Shown in pieces: positions 1-8,541 of a DNA stretch of 64,000 nt (position 1 is the stretch's first letter; every line of letters starts with the position of its first letter). The translations under genes were made by a program, and so were the position numbers. A model generated the notes under the pieces. It saw only the letters and a program-made list of their open reading frames with translations, was not told the origin of the DNA and ran no database searches. This stretch comes from Segniliparus rugosus ATCC BAA-974. Lineage in GTDB: Bacteria; Actinomycetota; Actinomycetes; Mycobacteriales; Mycobacteriaceae. The stretch lies in NCBI RefSeq assembly GCF_000185725.2, contig NZ_KI391954.1, positions 930,001 through 994,000 of the forward strand, read 5' to 3'.

Positions 1-456
1 GGCGAGTTTAATGCCGTTGACGCCCGAGAAACAGCCCATGAAGGCGACCTGGGTGCGCTCCACCGAGGTGGGAACGCCGCAGTTGTTCATGATCGCGAAA
101 TCGATCCCCGGGGTGAAGAACCCGGTGCACGTCACGACGATGAGATGCGTGATCTCGGCGGTGGCGGGGCCGAGGTCCAGCTTGTTCACCGTCTCGACCG
201 CCATCTTGGGCGCGTACTGCTCGTACAGGACCATGCGGGTGCGCAGATCGATGTCGTTCGGGCCGTCCTTGTAGAAGTCGGCGATGCCGGGGACATGCGT
301 CCAACGGTGGGAGATATTCGCCCGCTCGACCATCCTGCGGAAAAGCATGCGCTGCTTCGTGTCCTCGAAGTTGTTCTCGGCGAAGTCGAGGAACGGTCGA
401 TGCATGTCGTATTCGGGAGTCGCTGTCGCGATCTTATTGATGTGCGCTGTGGTCAT
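1..456 (-). CDS. Type III polyketide synthase (chalcone synthase family), C-terminus beyond window
   Basis: The first 152 residues of a chalcone/stilbene-synthase-family enzyme read leftwards off the window edge. Such homodimeric synthases load an acyl starter on a cysteine, extend it with malonyl-CoA and cyclise it to pyrones or resorcinols. The segment MGCFSGVNGIK carries the expected nucleophile at Cys142, preceded by the family-typical VTCTGF. The ATG at 456-454 has AAGGA a few bases upstream. The stop and the His/Asn catalytic residues lie outside the window. The acyl-AMP ligase gene lies 43 bp upstream on the same strand, so the two are probably co-transcribed. The starter and the product cannot be told from the sequence. 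Confidence 0.88.
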   Translation of the reverse strand, partial: MTTAHINKIATATPEYDMHRPFLDFAENNFEDTKQRMLFRRMVERANISHRWTHVPGIADFYKDGPNDIDLRTRMVLYEQYAPKMAVETVNKLDLGPATAEITHLIVVTCTGFFTPGIDFAIMNNCGVPTSVERTQVAFMGCFSGVNGIKLA

Positions 457-499
457 AAGGTTTCCTTCGATACGGGAGTTCGTGTTGGCGACGGGAGCG

Positions 500-2236
500 T
501 CATGCCGGTGACGCGGCTCGCTCGCGCGTTGGCCATGGATGAGGCCCCGTCGCGACATCGCCCCAGTTCGTGTGGACCAGTTCGACGGGGAGCTCGCCGT
601 CGAGGAGGCGCTGCCATAGGACACGACGTCTCGGTTTGCCGCTCGAGGTGCGTTCGATCGCCCCGGCCTCCCCCCGGAAGACCGCCACGCCGATGTTCTC
701 CGATGTGACAGAGGAGAGCACGGATTTGACGGCGGGAAGCCACGCCGAGTCTGGGCTCTCCACGATAACCGAGACCACGTCCGTGCTGCCGACCGTGCCG
801 AGGATTGCGGCGTGCCGCCCGATGCGCAGTCCGGCCGAGAGCCCGATCTTCACGTCGAGGTCTTCGGCGAAGAGTTTCACGCCGCGCACTTTGATGCTGT
901 CGCCCATCCGGCCGATGACATACAGCTCGCCGTCCAGCATGAACCCCGTGTCGCCGGTGTCCAAGACGCCATCGTGGAACGAGGTCGAGGTTTGCGCGTG
1001 CGGAGCCGCCCTGTACCCGTGCGCGACGCTCGACCCATGCACGCGGATCTGGCCGTGGCGCAGTTCAGGAAGCGGGTCGCCATTCCCGTCGATGATCTCC
1101 GGGCGGATCGTCTTGTCGCCGGTGCCGCAGCTCACCAGCCAGTTGCCCTCCGACACGGGAGCGCCGAGCACGGACTCTTGCGCTATCACGACCGGTTCGT
1201 CGTCGCGCAACGCGCTCTGTTCGAGCTGGACCATGCGGATCGGCTTGCCGATCCGGGTGGAGCTCACCCCGAGCGTCGCTTCGGCGAGCCCGTACGCCAC
1301 CTGGAACGCCTTGGGGGAGAACCCGTGCGGTTCGGCGAGTTCGACGAACTTCCTGATTCCGACGGGATCTGTGCGTTCTGCGGCGATCGCCGCCATCCGC
1401 CATCGGGAGAAGTCGAAACCTTCCAAATCCTCGGGCCTCACCCGCCGCGCGGCGTAGGCGTAGCCGAAGCTCGGGGCGACTGTCGCCGTGGCGCCGTCCT
1501 GACCGAGAGAGCGCAGCCAGGCAATCGGCGATCGGACGAACTGAACCGGTTTGAGCAGGCGGAGGTTGACCCCGAACGTGGCCATTTGGAGCAAAACCCC
1601 GATGAGGCCCATGTCGTGATAGTGAGGCAACCAGCTCACGAACGTGTCATCGCGCGTCACTTCGGAGCGCGCGCCTATCGCCGCGATATTGTCCGTCAGG
1701 TTTGTCGCGCTCACCTGCACGCCCTTTGGCGTGCCGCTGGACCCGGAGGTGAACTGCAGGAGGGCGAAGTCTGCGAGGAGGCCCGGCGGACCAGCCTCCT
1801 CGCCGTCGGCGAGGCCCGCGTGGAATTCGAGCACAACGGCGCGGAGCTCTCTCGCCGCCACGGCCGCTCGGACGAGGTCGGCCAGCGCCGGGTCCACGAG
1901 CACCAGCGCGGGCTCGGAGGCGTGAAGAATGTCGGCGACGTGCTGTTTGTACTGATCGAATGATCGGAATGTCAGCGGCGTCGCCATCGGGGAGGGGGTC
2001 CCTCCGGCGGCCAGCGCTCCGTAGAAGGCGGGGAGGAAGTCCCTTGGTTCGGGAAGAAGGATGGACACGACGCCGTTGCGCTCAAGCCCGTGCCGCCGCA
2101 GCAGGCTCGCCGTGCGAAGCGCATCCCCGGCCAGGTCGGCGTACGAGGCGAACGACCACACGGGATTCGCGTCATCCGACGCGAAATATATGCCGGTGTC
2201 TAGAGACGGGCTGTCGAGCCAGGTGAGCATTCCCAC
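500..2236 (-). CDS. Fatty acyl-AMP ligase (FAAL/FadD-like)
   Basis: This 578-residue adenylate-forming enzyme activates a fatty acid as acyl-AMP, normally for transfer to an acyl carrier or polyketide synthase. The AMP-binding loop TSGSSGTPKG is at residues 163-172, and the FAAL-typical SWLPHYHDMGLIG is near residue 204. The hinge GRMGDSIKVRG and a C-terminal TSSGKPRRR with a candidate catalytic lysine are present. The length fits mycobacterial FadD proteins of the FAAL class. The GTG start is chosen because AGGAG lies seven bases before it; an ATG two codons later is the alternative. It sits directly upstream of the type III synthase and is the likely starter-supply enzyme. Whether it makes acyl-AMP only, or also acyl-CoA, is not settled by what I can see. 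Confidence 0.88.
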   Translation of the reverse strand: MGMLTWLDSPSLDTGIYFASDDANPVWSFASYADLAGDALRTASLLRRHGLERNGVVSILLPEPRDFLPAFYGALAAGGTPSPMATPLTFRSFDQYKQHVADILHASEPALVLVDPALADLVRAAVAARELRAVVLEFHAGLADGEEAGPPGLLADFALLQFTSGSSGTPKGVQVSATNLTDNIAAIGARSEVTRDDTFVSWLPHYHDMGLIGVLLQMATFGVNLRLLKPVQFVRSPIAWLRSLGQDGATATVAPSFGYAYAARRVRPEDLEGFDFSRWRMAAIAAERTDPVGIRKFVELAEPHGFSPKAFQVAYGLAEATLGVSSTRIGKPIRMVQLEQSALRDDEPVVIAQESVLGAPVSEGNWLVSCGTGDKTIRPEIIDGNGDPLPELRHGQIRVHGSSVAHGYRAAPHAQTSTSFHDGVLDTGDTGFMLDGELYVIGRMGDSIKVRGVKLFAEDLDVKIGLSAGLRIGRHAAILGTVGSTDVVSVIVESPDSAWLPAVKSVLSSVTSENIGVAVFRGEAGAIERTSSGKPRRRVLWQRLLDGELPVELVHTNWGDVATGPHPWPTRERAASPA

Positions 2237-2432
2237 AGTGCGCTCCTAATTTTGAATAAGGTATGGCTTCAGGTCGCATGTCGCCAGGGACGACTGCGAT
2301 GCTGAAGAGCGATACGAGATTCGGCGGCCGATCGATGTGAGCGGCCCATGAAAATATTTCACATACCGCATACGCGTGCACCACGCGAAACTATCAGGAT
2401 TGTTGCGCCAAGCCGGAATTCGCTGAAATAGC

Positions 2433-2461
2433 GGGGTTTCATACCGCGCATGAAACCCCGA
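2433..2461. promoter_or_regulatory. Perfect 11-bp inverted repeat in the divergent intergenic region
   Basis: Arms CGGGGTTTCAT (2433-2443) and ATGAAACCCCG (2451-2461) are exact reverse complements around a 7-base loop. A related half-motif recurs at 2349-2369, where TGAAA and TTTCA flank ATA and are followed by CATACCGC. No T-run follows, so an operator is more likely than a terminator. The roughly 730-bp gap 2237-2969 between the two operons is AT-richer than its surroundings, and I see no convincing gene in it. Confidence 0.5.
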
Positions 2462-2743
2462 GCAAGGGTGCGTCGGACATGGCGGACGGGGTTCTCGTTC
2501 CGCCCATCCGGGTCGGCGTCATGCGGCTGTCAGATTATTAATTTGTTGCTCATCGCAGTAATCACGGCGCCCTATAGCGGGGCTGCCCGTTACAGTAATA
2601 AAGATAGTCCGGCCGCCTGTGGGGCGCAATGAGATATCCGTCATAGGGGCGTGGCCAAGATTGCGAATGAAGCGGGATGGGCCGTGCGAACTGCGGTTAA
2701 GCACGATGTAAAGCAGGCGCGGCGCTTTTAACTTCAAACACGG

Positions 2744-2770
2744 CGTTTGTAACCGTTTGTAAATATTTAC
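2744..2770. promoter_or_regulatory. Direct repeat plus 12-bp palindrome, operator-like
   Basis: CGTTTGTAA occurs at 2744-2752 and again at 2754-2762, a spacing of one helical turn. The second copy runs into the perfect palindrome GTAAATATTTAC (2759-2770). It lies about 200 bp before the monooxygenase start, in the AT-rich divergent intergenic region, and is a plausible regulator-binding site. Confidence 0.4.
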
Positions 2771-2937
2771 GGAGAGGGTTGCGGGGAGGATTGTCGCAGA
2801 GAGAAGTCTCGATCCGCGAACATCGCCGCCCGTGTCTTGCTCATGCCCTCGGGTGCGCCGAATTCCCGCTTATGTTCACCAAGAAGTAAAAAATCACCGC
2901 CTTTATTCGTGAAGTAGGAACATGAATATAAAACAGA

Positions 2938-2969
2938 CCGAGGCCTCGGCGTTCAAGTAGAATCTACGT
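2938..2969 (+). promoter_or_regulatory. Probable leaderless promoter with palindromic operator for the monooxygenase operon
   Basis: TAGAAT at 2958-2963 matches an actinobacterial -10 element and ends six bases before the ATG at 2970. Transcription would therefore begin at or next to the start codon. No ribosome-binding site is visible, as expected for a leaderless message. The perfect palindrome CCGAGGCCTCGG (2938-2949) lies just upstream of the -10, where a bound repressor would block polymerase. Confidence 0.5.
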
Positions 2970-4487
2970 ATGCCGAAGCGAGACTCCAATTGGGTGCTGA
3001 TCGATGTCGTCATCGTCGGAGCTGGTTTCGCGGGATTGGCTTCCGCGATCAAACTTCGCGAGACTGGTATTTCCGATTTTGCCATTCTTGAACGGGCGGA
3101 ACGAGTCGGAGGGACGTGGCGAGACGCGGTGTATCCCGGAGCGGAGGTGGACGTGCCCGCGTGGCTGTACTCTTTGTCCTTCGCGCCGAACCCGGATTGG
3201 AGCGCAGTGAACGCCACTGCGTCAGAAATACAAAATTATATTGAGAACATCGTCCGGCGATTCGAATTGGATCCGTCGATTCGGTTCGGGGCGAACGTCT
3301 GCCAAGCGGCGTTCGACGAGCGCGAGGGCAGATGGCGGATCGAGACCGAGGACGGGCGGCGTTTCGCGGCGCGCGCGGTGATCGGAGCCGACGGCCTGCT
3401 CTCGAACGCGAGCTTCCCAAAGGTGCCCGGCCTCGACGCGTTCGGCGGGCACAAGATCTTGTGCGCCAACTGGGACACGGGCTACGACTGCGCGGGCAAA
3501 CGCGTCGGCGTCGTCGGGACTGGGGCCAGCGCCGTGCAGGTCATCCCGGAGCTGGTCGAGGTCGTCGACCAGCTTGTCGTGTTCCAACGGACCCCGGCAT
3601 GGGTGATCCCTCGGGTGAACTTTCAGATCCCGGACGCGCTCAAACGGCTGTTCCGCCGCTTCCCCGGCGCGCAACGAGCCGTTCGGGGGGCGCTGTACTC
3701 GTTCTACGAGCTTTTGACCTACGCCCTTGTCTGGATCACGCCGCTCACCAAAGTCGCCGAAGGCGTGTCGAGACGACATCTGCGCTCGCAGGTGAAAGAT
3801 CCCCGGTTGCGCGCGCAACTGTCTCCCCGCTACCGCCTCGGGTGCAAGCGCCCATTGATCACGAGCGCGTTCTACCCGGCCATACAGCGGCAGAACTGCA
3901 CGTTCGTGCCGCATGCGGTGGTCGAGGTCCGAGAGGACGGCGTCAGGGCCGCGGACGGCTCGGAGCACAAGCTCGACTGCATCGTCTTCGCCACCGGCTA
4001 CGACGTGGGGGACCGAGGCTCGGCGTTCCGGTTGATCGGAAGGGGAGGGCGGACCATCGCCGAGGACTGGGCGCACGGCATGGTCGGCTACAAGAGCGTG
4101 AACGTCTCCGGCTACCCGAACTACTTTTGGATCATGGGCCCGAACGCGTTCGGGCACAGCTCCGAACTGCTGTTCATCGAGGAGCAGGTCCGTTATTCGG
4201 TCCGGGGGATCAAAGAGCTCCTCAGCAGAGACCTGCGTTTTTTAGACGTGAAACCGCAAGCCCAAGCCGCGCACAACGCTCGGTTGCAGCGCAAACTCGC
4301 GAAGACGACGTTCAACTCAGGCTGCCAGAGCTGGTACCTGACCGAAAGCGGGTTCAACGGAATGATGTTCCCCGGCGGGGTCACCGCTTACCGCCGTCAG
4401 ATGGGGAAACTCGACCTGGCCGACTACGACCTGGCCTACCACACGGTCGCCCCGTGCGGCCCCGACACAGCGAGGAGCGTGCGATGA
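2970..4487 (+). CDS. FAD-dependent monooxygenase (Baeyer-Villiger/FMO type)
   Basis: A 505-residue flavoprotein with two nucleotide-binding folds. GAGFAG at residues 17-22 binds FAD and GVVGTGASA near 170 binds NADPH. Between them FGGHKILCANWD (148-159) matches the Baeyer-Villiger fingerprint at F, G, W and D, but the usual central histidine is displaced. The enzyme is expected to insert or add one oxygen atom using NADPH and O2. It overlaps the following methyltransferase gene by four bases (ATGA), so the two are translationally coupled. The likely substrate is the aromatic or pyrone product of the neighbouring polyketide synthase, which is an inference from context. A simple ring hydroxylase role is as likely as ester formation. 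Confidence 0.85.
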   Translation: MPKRDSNWVLIDVVIVGAGFAGLASAIKLRETGISDFAILERAERVGGTWRDAVYPGAEVDVPAWLYSLSFAPNPDWSAVNATASEIQNYIENIVRRFELDPSIRFGANVCQAAFDEREGRWRIETEDGRRFAARAVIGADGLLSNASFPKVPGLDAFGGHKILCANWDTGYDCAGKRVGVVGTGASAVQVIPELVEVVDQLVVFQRTPAWVIPRVNFQIPDALKRLFRRFPGAQRAVRGALYSFYELLTYALVWITPLTKVAEGVSRRHLRSQVKDPRLRAQLSPRYRLGCKRPLITSAFYPAIQRQNCTFVPHAVVEVREDGVRAADGSEHKLDCIVFATGYDVGDRGSAFRLIGRGGRTIAEDWAHGMVGYKSVNVSGYPNYFWIMGPNAFGHSSELLFIEEQVRYSVRGIKELLSRDLRFLDVKPQAQAAHNARLQRKLAKTTFNSGCQSWYLTESGFNGMMFPGGVTAYRRQMGKLDLADYDLAYHTVAPCGPDTARSVR

Positions 4488-5218
4488 GCAGGTTGTCCTA
4501 TTATTGGTCTCTCGCCAAGTCGGCGACGCGAAAGGGAGACACGGACAGCGCGAACAAGCAAGCGCTGGTCGAGCATGTGACGGCGAACGCCGAACCGGGC
4601 GACGTCGACGGCGTGATCAAGCTGATCGACGAGTTCGGGAGCAAACGCGCCTTTCTCATGAACGTTGGCGACGAGAAGGGCCTGTTGCTCGACGGCGCGG
4701 TCGCGCGGGCCCAGCCGCGCCGACTGATGGAGCTGGGAGCTTTTTGCGGATACAGCGGACTGCGGATCGCGCGGGCCATGCCGCCGGGCGCGCACCTGTA
4801 CTCCGTGGAGATAAGCCCGTTCAACGCGCAGACCGCGACGACGATCTGGCAGCACGCGGGCGTGGCCGACCGGATCACCGCCGTGGTCGGCGCCCTCGGC
4901 GACGGCAAAACCCTCGGGCGGCTGCGGACGGAGTTCGGCCTGGGGCCGGAATCCTTGGACTTCCTCTTCATCGATCACGAGCACAGCGTGTACCTCTCCG
5001 ACCTGGAGTTGTTGCTCGACGCGGGGTTTCTGCGCGAAGGCGCGGTCGTGGTCGCCGACAACGTGAAGGTCCCCGGCGCGCCGAAGTACCTCGCGCACAT
5101 GCGCGAGCACGAGGGCAAAGACTGGCGGACCGTGGAGCACAAGACGCATCTGGAGTACCAGTCGTTCATCCCCGACTTGGTGTTGGAGTCGACCTACCTA
5201 GGGGCGGTCCGTGGCTGA
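4484..5218 (+). CDS. O-methyltransferase, catechol-O-methyltransferase type
   Basis: A 244-residue class I SAM-dependent methyltransferase. Motif I is ELGAFCGYSG (83-92), and the acidic residue for the SAM ribose is in YSVEIS. The metal ligands of the COMT family are conserved: Asp164, Asp192 and Asn193, with the same 28- and 1-residue spacing as rat COMT. Mg-dependent methylation of a vicinal hydroxyl on an aromatic ring is therefore expected. It overlaps the monooxygenase by four bases and the transporter by eight. A sequence of hydroxylation, methylation and export is the simplest reading of this operon. Confidence 0.87.
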   Translation: MSRLSYYWSLAKSATRKGDTDSANKQALVEHVTANAEPGDVDGVIKLIDEFGSKRAFLMNVGDEKGLLLDGAVARAQPRRLMELGAFCGYSGLRIARAMPPGAHLYSVEISPFNAQTATTIWQHAGVADRITAVVGALGDGKTLGRLRTEFGLGPESLDFLFIDHEHSVYLSDLELLLDAGFLREGAVVVADNVKVPGAPKYLAHMREHEGKDWRTVEHKTHLEYQSFIPDLVLESTYLGAVRG

Positions 5219-7403
5219 ACGCCTCAGCCGCATCGCCGATCTCGCGATCGGCATGCCCAAAAGGGTGTTGCTCGTGGCCGTCTGCCTCGCGGCGGCGTGC
5301 GGCGCGCTCGGCTCCGCCGCGATCTCGCATCTCCTCGGCGGCGGCCAGTTCAATCCCGACTCCCAGTCGGCCCGGGCCAACAGCCTCCTCTCGGAGTATT
5401 TCGGCCAGGGAGACATGGACCTCGTGCTGCTTGTGAAGACGCCGAACGGCATAGACGATCCGGAAACGGCCCGTGCTGGCCGCGCGATGACGCGGCAAAT
5501 CGGCTCCGCCGGGGGCGTCGCGTCCGTCCTTTCGCCGTGGACCGCGCCGCCGTCTGTGACGACGTCCTTGGTCAGCAAGGACGGAAAGTCCGCCATGGTC
5601 CTCGCCTCCGTGGCCGGAGGCGAGGAACAGGCTCCGAGCAACGCGAAGGCCGCCGTGGACGCGGTTGTCTCGGCGCACGACGGATTGGCCGTCCTCGCGG
5701 GCGGGACCGCGATCGAGCAGGCCGAGATCGCCGAGCAAAGCCAAAAAGACCTCTTGCTCATGGAGGCGATTGCCGTTCCGTTGAGCTTCATCGCGCTGAT
5801 CTGGGTGTTCGGCGGGCTGTACGCGGCCATGCTGCCGATCGTGGTCGGCGGGCTCGCGGTGGTGGGGACGCTCGCCGAGCTGCGTTTGCTCACCGAGGTC
5901 ACACAGGTCTCCGTCTACGCCATGAACGTCACCACGGCCATGGCCTTGGCGCTGGGGATCGATTACACGCTCCTGATGGTGAGCCGATACCGCGAGGAGG
6001 CTCGACGGCTGGGCGACCGGGACGACGCCTTGCGCGCGGCGGTGGGCGCAGCGGGGCGCACGGTCTTGTTCTCCGCGGTCACGGTCGCGCTTGCCGCGAG
6101 TTCGATGACGCTCTTCCCGATGTACTTCTTGCGCTCGATGGCCTACACGGCCATGGGCGTGGTCGCCGTCGCCGCCGCCTCGGCGGTCGTCGTCGCCCCC
6201 GCGCTCATCGTCTTGCTCGGGGACCGGATCGGGCAGCTGTCGGCCCAGCGGCAAGAAGGCGGCGAGCGGAATTTCTGGCGCCGGTCCGCCGAGCGGGCCA
6301 TGCGGCGGCCGGTCCTCGCCCTCGTTTGCGGCGTCCTCGTGCTGCTCGTGCTGGGCAGCCCGTTCTTGCGCGCCCGATTCGGCACGCCGACCGACCAAGT
6401 CCTTCCCCCGTCCTCGTCCGCGCGGCAGGTGGGTGACCAGTTGCGCGCGCAGTTCCAGGTGAATCCGGCAGATGTCACATCCATCGTCCTGTCCGACGTC
6501 GGCAAGACGGAAGCCGCCGCGCTCGGCGACTACGCGAACCAGCTCTCCCGTGTGTCCGGGGTCGACGTGGTGAACAGCCCGGACGGGGCGCACCACGATG
6601 GGAGCCGGATCGGTCCCCCCTCGTTCAGCGCCGGGGCCAAGGCGGGCCGCGTGTGGCTCACCGTCGTCCGCGCCCCGTCGGTCGCCGCGTTCTCCGAAGC
6701 CGCGACCGAGCAGCTCCGGGCGTTGCGCGCGGTTCCTCCGCCGGGCCAGGCGAAGGCCGAATTCACCGGACAAGAGCAGTTGGCCTCGGACGCCACGGAC
6801 GGCGTCATGGCATACGCGCCGCTCGTCCTCGGCCTTATTGCCTTGAGCACGTTCGTGCTGCTGTTCTTGCTCACAGGAAGCATCGTGCTACCGATCAAAT
6901 CCCTCGTGTTGAACACCTTGTCGCTCACGGCGGCGCTCGGAGCCTTGGTCTGGGTGTTCCAAGAAGGCCACCTCGGGGCGCTCGGGACCACTCCCACCGG
7001 CACGCTGGCGTTGAACATGCTGGTCTTCATGTCCATCCTTTCTTTCGGGATTTCCATGGATTACGAGGTGTTCATCGTCTCCAGGATCAGGGAGCATTGG
7101 CTCGCGTCGGACCAGACCCCGGCGGACAACGAGCGGTCCGTGGCGCTCGGCGTCGCCACGTCTGGTCGGATCGTCACCGCTGCAGCCATGCTCATGTGCA
7201 TCGTCTTCGCGTCCATGTGCTCTGCGCAGGTTTCCTTCATGAGGATGTTCGGCGTGTTCCTCGTGCTCGCGGTCGGCGCGGATGCGACACTGGTCCGAAT
7301 GGTGCTCGTCCCCGCGTTCATGAAACTCGCCGGACGATGGAACTGGTGGGTGCCGAAGCCGCTCGGCCGACTGCATTCGAAAGCGGGGTTCGCCGACGGC
7401 TGA
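5211..7403 (+). CDS. MmpL/RND-family lipid transporter (short form)
   Basis: A 730-residue inner-membrane transporter with two copies of the MMPL unit, each a large extracytoplasmic loop followed by a transmembrane bundle. The proton-relay Asp-Tyr pairs are visible in IDYTLLMVSRYREE (first half) and MDYEVFIVSRIREH (second half). It is shorter than the roughly 950-residue mycobacterial MmpL proteins and closer in size to actinobacterial exporters of the ActII-ORF3 kind. The GTG start at 5211 lies inside the methyltransferase gene, eight bases before its end. As the last gene of the operon it probably exports the finished polyketide or lipid. Confidence 0.88.
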   Translation: MAERLSRIADLAIGMPKRVLLVAVCLAAACGALGSAAISHLLGGGQFNPDSQSARANSLLSEYFGQGDMDLVLLVKTPNGIDDPETARAGRAMTRQIGSAGGVASVLSPWTAPPSVTTSLVSKDGKSAMVLASVAGGEEQAPSNAKAAVDAVVSAHDGLAVLAGGTAIEQAEIAEQSQKDLLLMEAIAVPLSFIALIWVFGGLYAAMLPIVVGGLAVVGTLAELRLLTEVTQVSVYAMNVTTAMALALGIDYTLLMVSRYREEARRLGDRDDALRAAVGAAGRTVLFSAVTVALAASSMTLFPMYFLRSMAYTAMGVVAVAAASAVVVAPALIVLLGDRIGQLSAQRQEGGERNFWRRSAERAMRRPVLALVCGVLVLLVLGSPFLRARFGTPTDQVLPPSSSARQVGDQLRAQFQVNPADVTSIVLSDVGKTEAAALGDYANQLSRVSGVDVVNSPDGAHHDGSRIGPPSFSAGAKAGRVWLTVVRAPSVAAFSEAATEQLRALRAVPPPGQAKAEFTGQEQLASDATDGVMAYAPLVLGLIALSTFVLLFLLTGSIVLPIKSLVLNTLSLTAALGALVWVFQEGHLGALGTTPTGTLALNMLVFMSILSFGISMDYEVFIVSRIREHWLASDQTPADNERSVALGVATSGRIVTAAAMLMCIVFASMCSAQVSFMRMFGVFLVLAVGADATLVRMVLVPAFMKLAGRWNWWVPKPLGRLHSKAGFADG

Positions 7404-7481
7404 GCGGCTCTCGCCGGTTCCGGGGCGCTCAAGCCTATCGACCCGCTTGGGAGCCCGCAGAAGCCGTGAAAACGAAAACGC

Positions 7482-7511
7482 CCCCAGATCGGAATTGCTT
7501 CTGACCTGGGG
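7482..7511 (-). terminator. Ancestral tRNA-Lys terminator left on the far side of the integration scar
   Basis: Arms CCCCAGATC (7482-7490) and GACCTGGGG (7503-7511) pair with one mismatch. On the minus strand the hairpin is followed by CGTTTTCGTTTTC. It lies just past the duplicated tRNA 3' end at 7519-7548, the position expected for the original tRNA-Lys terminator before an element separated them. On the plus strand it could also end the transporter operon. Confidence 0.6.
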
Positions 7512-8227
7512 AGCCGACGTGCGCCAGCAGGGACTCGAACCCCGAACCGAAGGACGGCAAGCAGGTCAAGCCCAAGGGTTATCGTCCGACCGTCAAGGCG
7601 TACGCGGCGAGCGCTGACCTGGTCGACATCTTCGTGATGCTCGCCGGAACGGGGCTGAGGACCGGGGAACTGCTCGGGCTGCTCTGGTCGGACATCGACT
7701 TGCAGGAAAAGACGCTCACGCTCAGCGGCAAGGTGACGCGGGGGAGCGGGCAAGGGCTGATCCGCGAGGAGTTCACCAAGAGCGAGGCGGGCGACGGGCG
7801 GGTGTTCGCCCTGCCGTCCAAAGTGGTCGCCATGCTCGCCGCGCGCAAGAAGGCGCAAGCGCTCAGCGCGCGCCGTGGCTTCGTCTCGGCCACCAAGATC
7901 CAGAAAGACGCTGAACTGCTGCCGCTGGTCTTCCCAGCCGCGAACGGGTCGCTTCGTGATCCTCGCAACACGCAGCGGCAATGGCGGCGCGTGCGGGTCG
8001 CGCTCGGGCTGGACTGGGTTGTGACGCACACGTACCGCAAGACCACGGCCACCAGCATCAAAGATGCGGGTCTAGACGATCTGGCCGCGTCCGACCAGAT
8101 CGGCCACGCGCACGTCTCGATGACGCAGAACGTCTACTACGGCAGGAACAAAATCCGCCGCGAAGTGGCCGCCTTGTTGGACGAAAACATCGGATGGGCA
8201 AAAAAATCGGGCCTGGCCAGTTCGTGA
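7506..8227 (+). pseudogene. 5'-truncated tyrosine recombinase (phage-type integrase)
   Basis: Only the C-terminal catalytic domain of an integrase remains. Visible catalytic residues are Arg in GTGLRTGELLG, His and Arg in HTYRKT, His in QIGHAHVS and the Tyr nucleophile in NVYY. The N-terminal arm-binding and core-binding domains are missing. The open frame runs back through the duplicated tRNA fragment to a stop near 7503 without a credible start. A short product from the GTG at 7634 (197 residues) could be translated but would lack DNA-binding domains. The gene ends next to the tRNA-Lys terminator. It is the only recognisable cargo of the element. Confidence 0.8.
7519..7548. repeat. Attachment-site repeat: duplicated 3' end of tRNA-Lys
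   Basis: These 30 bases are identical to 8256-8285, which form the 3' end of the intact tRNA-Lys gene. Such duplications mark the two ends (attL/attR) of an element integrated into a tRNA gene. The copies are 737 bp apart and enclose only an integrase remnant. Confidence 0.85.
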
Positions 8228-8251
8228 GAAACACGATCCGACCAGGCCCGA
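8207..8251 (-). terminator. Rho-independent terminator of tRNA-Lys
   Basis: Arms TCGGGCCTGG (8207-8216) and CCAGGCCCGA (8242-8251) are perfect complements around a 25-base loop. Read on the minus strand the hairpin directly follows the tRNA 3' end and is followed by seven T residues. It probably came in with the integrated element, replacing the terminator now stranded at 7482-7511. Confidence 0.8.
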
Positions 8252-8255
8252 CGTT

Positions 8256-8329
<74 letters not shown>

Positions 8330-8541
8330 GTGCCGTAAATAGTAACAGGCCCAAAGGGGTGCTCGCGACACCCTTGCGACACCACGTCCGCTACTGGCGT
8401 TGGACCGCGCGATCCCGTACTATGGCGGCGAAGCAATCAATTGGGGTTCAGCGCTGCGCTATGGTTTGGCCGATCTATGGCTTGACCAGCGGTGGAGCGC
8501 TTCCTTGGAACTCTGGCCGCGAGCCAGAAGGAGGACGCGAG

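Noticed and set aside
2450-2737. Short frames on both strands in the divergent polyketide gap
   Set aside because: The region is AT-rich with no codon bias, no ribosome-binding sites and no recognisable product; the palindromes explain it better.
7519-7548. A second tRNA gene
   Set aside because: Only the 3' 29 or so bases of tRNA-Lys are present. There is no anticodon or 5' acceptor strand, so it is an attachment-site copy.
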